From NCBI GenBank assembly GCA_023374045.1, contig CM041777.1:459104251-459168250 (forward strand): a stretch of DNA of 64,000 bases, read 5' to 3'. The notes under the pieces were generated by a model, which was given only the letters and a program-made list of their open reading frames with translations, searched no databases and was not told the origin of the DNA. Both the position numbers and the translations under genes were made by a program. Shown here piece after piece: positions 57,426 to 64,000 of the stretch. The stretch's first letter is position 1. Every line of letters begins with the position of its first letter. Source of the DNA: Limonium bicolor (Eukaryota > Streptophyta > Magnoliopsida > Caryophyllales > Plumbaginaceae).

Positions 57426-58020
57426 TCAACACAACCAGATGTGCCTTGTTCAATGTATCAAAATACGGTTTTCTCTCACCCTTTTTTACATAACGTGATT
57501 CCCCACATTCAGGGCAACGATCATCCTACTCATTCTCCTTTCAGTACAACATACACCCATTTGGACAAGCATGTATTTTTTTTATATTCCATACCCATCG
57601 GACACATTAACTTCTTTGCTTCATAAGTTGTTGTGGGTATAACATTGTCTTTGGTAGTACATCCTTCAGCAGTTGTAATAGAGCTCTAAAATTGACCTCG
57701 CTCCATCCATACCTCACCTTCAGATTGTATAGTTTTAGGATAACGCTCAATTTGTTTTGCTTCTGTGTATCACATCCACTGTACAACGGTTGCTTGGATG
57801 ACTGCATCAGATTTTCAAACGTTTTGGGTTTGTTGGAAAAATGTTGTTCAACATCTTCCATCATTGCATTTAGGTCCTCCTAATCTTAGTCACTAACTAG
57901 TGAATCATCTTGAGTATCCCCAAAATCATGTGAAGCATCCATTTCTAATTGTTCTGCAACAACGTTATCAGCACATTCAAACACTTGTACTTAATGTTGA
58001 CCATGTAGTATTTGAATGTT
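57426..58020 (-). pseudogene. CACTA transposase N-terminal fragment, unit 2
   Basis: Corresponds to 15,026-15,610: minus-strand VEQHFSNKPKTFENLMQSSK, YSGCDTQKQNKLSVILKLYN, YGWSEVNFRALLQLLKDVLP. Left junction with Tat DNA and right junction with copia LTR. The left breakpoint differs from that of unit 3 by about 300 bp. Confidence 0.82.
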
Positions 58021-58405
58021 GACCACGAAGAAGTGAGATAATTAATGCAAGTGTAAATCAGACTAAGTGTTTGTAAGTACTAGGAAGTTGGTGAGCTGGG
58101 TAGGTTTGGGTGAGTGAATGAATACTGTGTGTACTTGGTAGACTGACCAGTCGGGGAGCGTTTGGGGAACCGTAGGCTTGCTGTTAGGAGAGAGTAGAGG
58201 AATTTGGGATAAAGTCCTAAACTGTCCCGGAGTCCGTAGGTATAGCGGGGGGAGATTAAGTAAATTTCTGTGTGTAAATTCTCAATCAAAAAAAGTTTCC
58301 AATTTGAGTATATCAAGTTCTTCCCTGAACTATCAAGTAATTCACATAATCGCAAACTACGTCCACGACCGGTCGAGGACGCATCAAGAACACTAGCCTG
58401 TTTCA
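58021..58405 (+). repeat. Copia 5' LTR, unit 2
   Basis: Same block as in units 1 and 3; ends TTTCA, followed by the intact TGGTATCAGAGG primer site at 58,408-58,419. Confidence 0.65.
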
Positions 58406-58461
58406 ATTGGTATCAGAGGAGGTCTCTTCTAGAAAGCTAATTACTTTGGAAGATGATCAGA

Positions 58462-59762
58462 ATGTCTCATTCAAACTTACTGGCATCTGAAGAAGGTTCT
58501 GCACCAAATAGACCACCACTCTTCAATGGAGACAACTACAATCACTGGAAGAACAAGATGGAGTTCCATATCAAGTCTGATGATCCAAGGATGTTGAAGG
58601 TAGTATCACATGAGGAATACACCTTCCAAAATGCTCAAGGAGATGACATATCTATTGACAACGTGACTGGTGATCAAATCAAAAAGTTGATATTCAATGC
58701 ACGAGCGGTAAGAATCCTACATTATGCATTACTACCTGAGCAATACTCCAAGGTAGCCTCAGCTAAAAAAGTCAAGGAAATCTGGGAAACACTTGAAGTT
58801 ACATTTAAAGGAAATGACGAGATCAAGAAAACTCGCATTGAACTATTACTTACTCATTGGGAGTTATTCAAGAAGGAAGAAAATTAGAGCATTTCTGAAA
58901 TGCACACTAGGTTCACCAAGATGATCAATGAGATGCTTGTGCTTTGAAGAACTATCTCAAATGAGGATCAAATTCAAAAGTTCCTCAGATCACTTCCTGC
59001 ATCCTTTGATAGCAAAGTCAATGCCATGCACGAGTTCCATGATCTCTCAAAGATGTCTCTGGCAGACATGTTGGGATCATTAATGGCATTTGAGCTAAAG
59101 TTATGACAAAGAAGTTCAGAAAGCTCAATAAGGGAGAAAGGAAAAGGGATAGACCTTCAGGTAGCTAAAAATGAAAAATCTGAGTTAGGAGAAGATGACG
59201 ACGAGATGGTCCTCTATGTCAAAAGGTATTTTTGAAATTTTTTAAAAAATAATTTGAGAAGAGGCAAGGACTCCCAGGAATCTGACGATCACCAAAAGAT
59301 GAAAAATGACAAGTGTTTTGTGTGTTCAAAACGTGGGCACCACATTAAAGATTGCCCACAACAACCCCGAGAAGACAACGATAGGATCAGGAAACATGTC
59401 CGAAGATCATTCAACAAAAAGCCTTAGAAAGAAGACTTTGTTGCTGCATGGGGAGACTCAAAACCCAGTGATGATAATCAAACCTCAGACAACGATCTCT
59501 CAAGGGATGAAAAGGCTCACCTTTGCCTTGAGGAAGTCTGCTTGATGGCTCAAGACAAAGAAACGTCAGAATCAGAGGTGAAAGAGAAACCAACTGAGGT
59601 AAACTACTTTCGACTTAGAAGGAAAGTTCAAAAAGCTGAACCTCTAGGACTAGAAAATTTTCCCTTATATTGGTTGATCTACTAGAGGCACGAGAAATGA
59701 AAATAAGGATCTCTTGAAAGAGAATGAAAACCTAAAAAGGAATTCAGATAAGAATAAGGTAG
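58462..59762 (+). pseudogene. gag: Copia gag, broken, unit 2
   Basis: MSHSNLLASEEG as in unit 1. I take the ATG at 58,462 because it is the one conserved in all three units; an upstream ATG at 58,453 is specific to this copy. TAG after KKEEN (58,885), then the shared TGA, TGA, TGA and TAG stops. Zinc knuckle CFVCSKRGHHIKDC near 59,315-59,355. It runs into the Tat LTR with the same AAGAATAAGGTAG junction as unit 1. Confidence 0.82.
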
Positions 59763-61550
59763 TGTTATACCCAAAATTTTAACCCCCCGGAAGAGAGTAT
59801 CTAGAGGCACAGGTACTAAAGGAGAGCTTGGTCAAATAGCAAGGATTCCAAGTTCAATCGGCACATTCCGGGGTGCCAGGGGCAGTTTGGTCATCTTCAG
59901 GGGCATTTCTGTAATTTTTCAGGGCTACTAAGCCCCCTGTGAGCTTTCTCTCTCCTCCGAAGAAGGATCAAATCAATTCAAAGTGATTTGAAAAGTTAAC
60001 TCGTGATAGAGGATGACAGTTTGAGCATAATGGCATTGGAATTTTGATTTTTCGAATTTCCAATAAATTTCTTACAATTTCTGATTGAATTTGACGAGAA
60101 ATTGAATTTAAAAATATTCCAATATTAAAAAAATTCGATTCCACCTCAGAAAAATCGTAATTCTTATCCTTGACACATGGCTAAAATTTCTTAGTCAGAT
60201 TCTTTCGGGAAGTCACTTAATTAAAGTTTCGAAAAATCTCGTTTTTAGTAGATTTTTTCTATCATTAAGAAAGACTATATGAAAGAGCAAATATCTTGAT
60301 AAAAGGGAAATCACACAAGCTCTAGAACCCTAAGGAATCAGAAAACACAGCCCCTCTTCTCTCTCTCATGTTTTTCAACACCCGGCCACCGAAATCATAC
60401 CGAAATTCCCCCGAAATCTCCACTAAAACTCATTTTCCAACTCCCAAAGCATCAACCATCATCAAAATCCCACAAAACACCACCAAAACATGAAAAACCT
60501 CAAAAACAATCAGTGACCAGAAGCCCGGTTCGAAATCCTTTCGAATTTGCTGTCAACGAGGCTCCCAATGAATCCCGACGTGAAGAATCATTGTGAATTC
60601 GAAGGTAAAACAGGTGGGAATTTTATTTTTCTAATTCTTCACAACCTTATTAGTCCTATCTCAGAATTAGGGTTCAAACTGACTCTTTTCTGCTTCTGTA
60701 TTGCTACTCATTTTCATTTATACCTTATTACTTGTTTGCTAAGTTTCGTGTTTAATTCGACTTCAAACTGCAAATATTTGATTTCTAACATCTTGGAAAT
60801 CTTTCAAGCTACGCTGCATAAGTTTTAAGCCAAAAACACCGTCGGGAGCCACCAAAAACCCACTGTCCGTGGGTGGTCCGTGACCTCGAACTGATGGTCC
60901 GAGACCACGAACAAGTTGTCCGTGGCCACGGACACCCACGGACGGTGGCAGGATTTCTTATTTTTCAATTTTTAAAACTTTTAGGGTTTTTAACAGTACA
61001 TGTCCGGGCCCACGGACACCATGTCCGTGGCCCCGGACCTTTCAAGTTTTCATTTTTATTTTAATTCGGTTTTCGCAATCATGTAGTTTAACTGGGGTCC
61101 GTGGTCTCGGACATTAGGTCAGTGGCTACGGACATAATTAAAATTTGACCTCATTCTGCCTCCGAACCCTAGTTTAGGTAGTTTTAATTTCCACTTTAAT
61201 TTTCGATCAAAAATGATAAAAAATAAAAAAATCAGAAGTGCGCACTTAGGTTTAAACGACTCGTAATAAGCCGTAATTATACTAAATAGAGGAAAAACGA
61301 CCTAGGAGGGGTAACAAAAATAATTGAACCCTAATTAAGTTGAATATCAAGCCCCCGAACCCGAACTCTCCTTTCCTAATTTGATCTAGGTTAAAATTAG
61401 GTGGCGACTCAAAATAGGTTCCAGTGAGCTAACTTAAGTTTTAATAATTATGGTTATATGACCTAGTTATTAAACTTACGTTTCAAGTGGACCTAGAACC
61501 CGATTAGATCCTAATCAACATAGGATAGGGTTTAATAATCGAGGCTCATA
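59763..61550 (+). repeat. Tat LTR B2, complete, 1,788 bp
   Basis: TGTTATACCC... to GAGGCTCATA. The expected terminal CA has become TA (Tat-A has GAGGCTCACA). It is followed by the primer site, so it acts as a 5' LTR for the interior to the right. GTCC...GGAC palindromes lie at 60,864-61,135. Confidence 0.88.
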
Positions 61551-61553
61551 GAA

Positions 61554-61572
61554 TGGCGACTCTGCTGGGGAC
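61554..61572 (+). other. Primer binding site (tRNA-Arg type), unit 2
   Basis: TGGCGACTCTGCTGGGGAC, identical to the Tat-A site, three bases after the LTR. Confidence 0.88.
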
Positions 61573-62511
61573 AAACTCTTAATTTTAAACTTATTTAATT
61601 TTAAGAAAGAAGGCTTAACTCGAAATTGTGTATTTACGGCTTTTATTACATTGTTTGTTTACTTTTGTGCGCACTTCAATTTCTGCACCTTTGCATCATA
61701 TGATAGCGAGGGTCCATGCAAACTAGTTTCACCCCGGGAGCCATTTTAGGGTCCCCTATCAAGGACTCACCCCTTTTTAGGTGATGTGAATAAGTTGGAG
61801 AAAAGAGGAGGATGTCGTCTGACCATATCCCCTTAATACCTGGGCTTTAGTCTCAACCATTTTCCTGAGAGTGCCCTTACCTAGCTTTGTTTGGTCATTC
61901 AAAGACCCGACCGTAGACGCACGCGTTCAGGTGATGTAAAAAAAGTGGGGAAGCCCAAAGAGAATAGCGTGCAAGCCCTATTCCTTTGTGGTGACCTGGG
62001 CCCACGCCCCAAGCCCTTCTCCAGATCGATCCATACCTATTGGACTAAGTTGTTTTGTGAGGACATTTGCACAACCTTTTTTGTATGATCTCTATCTATG
62101 TGTATATCTTTCATTGGGCCTCAGGCCCAACATCTGTATCAAGTCTTCAAATATCTTTAGCCCGAATAAGATCCCTCGTGGCCCAAACATATTCATTTTC
62201 ACAAAGTCATCTCCTCAATGGACTCCTCTGAAATTATTGGTCCAATCCATATGTCAAAATTTCCAACTCTCTGCCCGGATAATTAAAAAGGGGAACATAC
62301 CTCTTATAACTAGAACACAGTGCATCTTAAGAGAAAATATTCTCTAACTCATGAAATCCCATGTCCTAATAGTATCTATTTTATGTTCTTAAAACAGAAA
62401 AGAGACAAAATTTCAGAAAGGCGTTGGGACAGAAGTTCGTGGCATTTGATCCGGCTACCCACTCCCCCACCTTTTTTACTCCTCGCTGAAATCACCTATG
62501 TCTCATCCGAC
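61573..62511 (+). other. Tat 5' leader, unit 2
   Basis: Collinear with the leader of Tat-A. AGGTGATGTGAATAAG near 61,790 and AGGTGATGTAAAAAAAG near 61,930 are the two copies of the internal repeat. No coding frame. Confidence 0.65.
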
Positions 62512-63978
62512 ATGTCAGTTGAGGCCCATGGTAATATCCCTTAGGAAAACCAGCAACCCGAGGGGGGATTTGAAGGTGTTGCTTCTGTTAAAGAACTCAT
62601 GGAGGCTTTTGATCTAAAACATAAAGAGGTAGTGCAGGCGCTCAAGAACAAGTATGTCAATACAATTGCTAAACTGGAAGAAAAATTGGCCACACTGGAA
62701 ATGGTAGCTCAAAGTGGGACCACTAGAGCTCCTGCAGGGGAGCAAGACCGGATAGCTAGCTTGGTACAGAAACACCAGGCTGCCATTGAAGCCTTGGAAG
62801 CTAGTCATATGGCAGCTATTGATGAACTCCATGAGAAGATTGGATCCCTGGAGGCGGCAAGGCAGGAGAGACCCCTGCAGAGGTTTTTCAATCTTTTATA
62901 CAGCATGGACAAAGCCTCTATGGAAGGGCATGACACTCAAGGCGGGTATGGAGGGGATATCCCTGAAAATCAACTAGCTGCAGAAGTCCAGAGGGTTTTA
63001 AAACGTGTCGAGCGCATGGAAAAAGCCGGTAAACCTACTGGTTTTGACTACTTTTCCAGGGGATCCTACCCCGACGTCGAGATACCTTCAAAGCTGAAGC
63101 TCCCAACCTTAGCTCTCTACATGGGTTCAACAGATCCTTAGATCCATTTGTCCATGTTCGACCGAGAGATGTCTATCCTAAGGCTCGATGACATGCAAAA
63201 GGCCAAGGTTTTTGCCAGGTATCTGGACAAGATTCCCCAACGGTGGTACCTAACTCAAAAAATGAACACTAAAACGTACGAGGAGGTATGCGAAGATTTT
63301 CTGACCCACTTTGAATATGCTAAGAATTTAGAGATAACCCGGTCCAACCTTGCTAGCACTCGCTAGACAGGAAGTGAGTCCATGTCTGACTTCATAAAAC
63401 GGTGGAGGAGAAAGGTAGCAGGCATGCCCACGAGAATGGATGAACAGGAGCAAATTCGCATGATCGTCGAGAACATGCAGAAGCAGTATCATGATGAGCT
63501 AAATTACATGTACTTTCCAAGCTTTGACATGCTGATGAGACAAGTAGGTGTGCTAGAGGAATAGATGCACAAGGGAGATGTGAAGGTTGGATATTCTCGG
63601 CGGTCTGGAGGTAATTCAAAGTTCCCAAAATCTGAGCCAGCAAAAGCTTCTTATTCAACAGCGGCTTACACTCAGGGCACACCACAAAGGTGTGCAGAGC
63701 AATATGAGGTGAATGTAGTCCAACAGCCAAGAAGTCAAGGTCGGAACTACAGAGCAGTTCCCCCTTCAAGACAAGACTTTCATCAACGAGAGTTCACTGA
63801 TATCGGCCGACCATTGAGCCAAGCTTTGAAGAAGCTTCAAGAGCAGAATATTTTACAACCACTCCAACCGCGACAAGGGGTCACCCAGCCGGGTAAAAAT
63901 CTGGCCCAATTCTGTAGCTATCATCAGTTGCCTAGTCAAGACACTGATCATTGTAGAGCATTACAGCACAAGATTTAG
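62512..63978 (+). pseudogene. gag: Tat-lineage gag, broken, unit 2
   Basis: The most complete gag of this family here. The likely start is MSVEAHGNIP at 62,512, followed by a TAG at 62,542, then the VKELMEAFDLKHKE coiled coil, the gag core (MFDREMSILRLDDMQKAKVF, EEVCEDFLTHFEYAKNLEI) and a basic C-terminal part (GGNSKFPKSEPAKASYSTA, RSQGRNYRAVPPSRQDFHQR). TAG stops at 63,139, 63,364, 63,562 and 63,976. At 63,844-63,846 and 63,925-63,927 it keeps CAG where unit 3 has TAG. No zinc knuckle is obvious. The window ends just after the last stop. Confidence 0.85.
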
Positions 63979-64000
63979 AATCTAATTGACCAAGGACTCC

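Noticed and set aside
17364..61550. Tat LTRs B1 and B2 as the two LTRs of one large element
   Set aside because: Both are preceded by the same copia gag junction, B1 lacks its end, and B2 is followed by a primer site, so both are left-side LTRs of duplicated modules; no target duplication links them.

Overview
The window is repeat-derived plant nuclear DNA. I find no host gene, RNA gene or CRISPR array. Everything I can identify is a transposable element or a fragment of one: Ty3/gypsy of the Athila, Tat/Ogre and chromovirus lineages, Ty1/copia, and a CACTA (En/Spm) DNA transposon. These lineages, tRNA-Asp, tRNA-Arg and initiator-Met primer sites, and dense nesting indicate heterochromatin of a flowering plant, probably a eudicot; I cannot name the species.

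Layout. 1-5,990: non-coding plus-strand sequence with three minisatellites and two copies of a hairpin-forming repeat, in the style of Tat/Ogre non-coding DNA. 5,990-12,148: minus-strand Tat element (Tat-A) with broken gag, primer site and a 1.77 kb LTR. 12,149-15,600: minus-strand CACTA remnant whose transposase core is deleted. 15,600-19,077: copia LTR and gag running into a Tat LTR (unit 1). The CACTA-copia-Tat module recurs head to tail from 19,078 (unit 3, split by later insertions and resumed at 54,450) and from 57,426 to the window end (unit 2).

Unit 3 holds a set of boxes within boxes. A solo LTR sits at 19,383-20,901. A 33 kb block at 21,497-54,449 is an Athila-type element (Athila-1, minus, gag-protease only). 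It contains a second Athila element (Athila-2, 24,678-49,526, minus, gag-pro-RT-RNase H-integrase, broken). Athila-2 is split inside its integrase by a plus-strand element with 4.4 kb LTRs and a decayed interior (28,953-42,895, LARD-like). All these insertions have perfect 5 bp target duplications (acgaa, ggaat, gttgc, gttcg), so their order is certain.

No element looks autonomous. Reading frames carry shared and private stops, many at CAG codons turned into TAG, as expected from loss of methylated cytosine at CHG sites. The most informative points are the triplicated composite module with different junctions, direct CAG/TAG pairs between copies, the gag-protease-only Athila with a duplicated pre-protease module, the integrase lacking its first catalytic Asp, and the long-LTR element whose similar LTRs flank a dead interior. 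I did not find a convincing new functional system.
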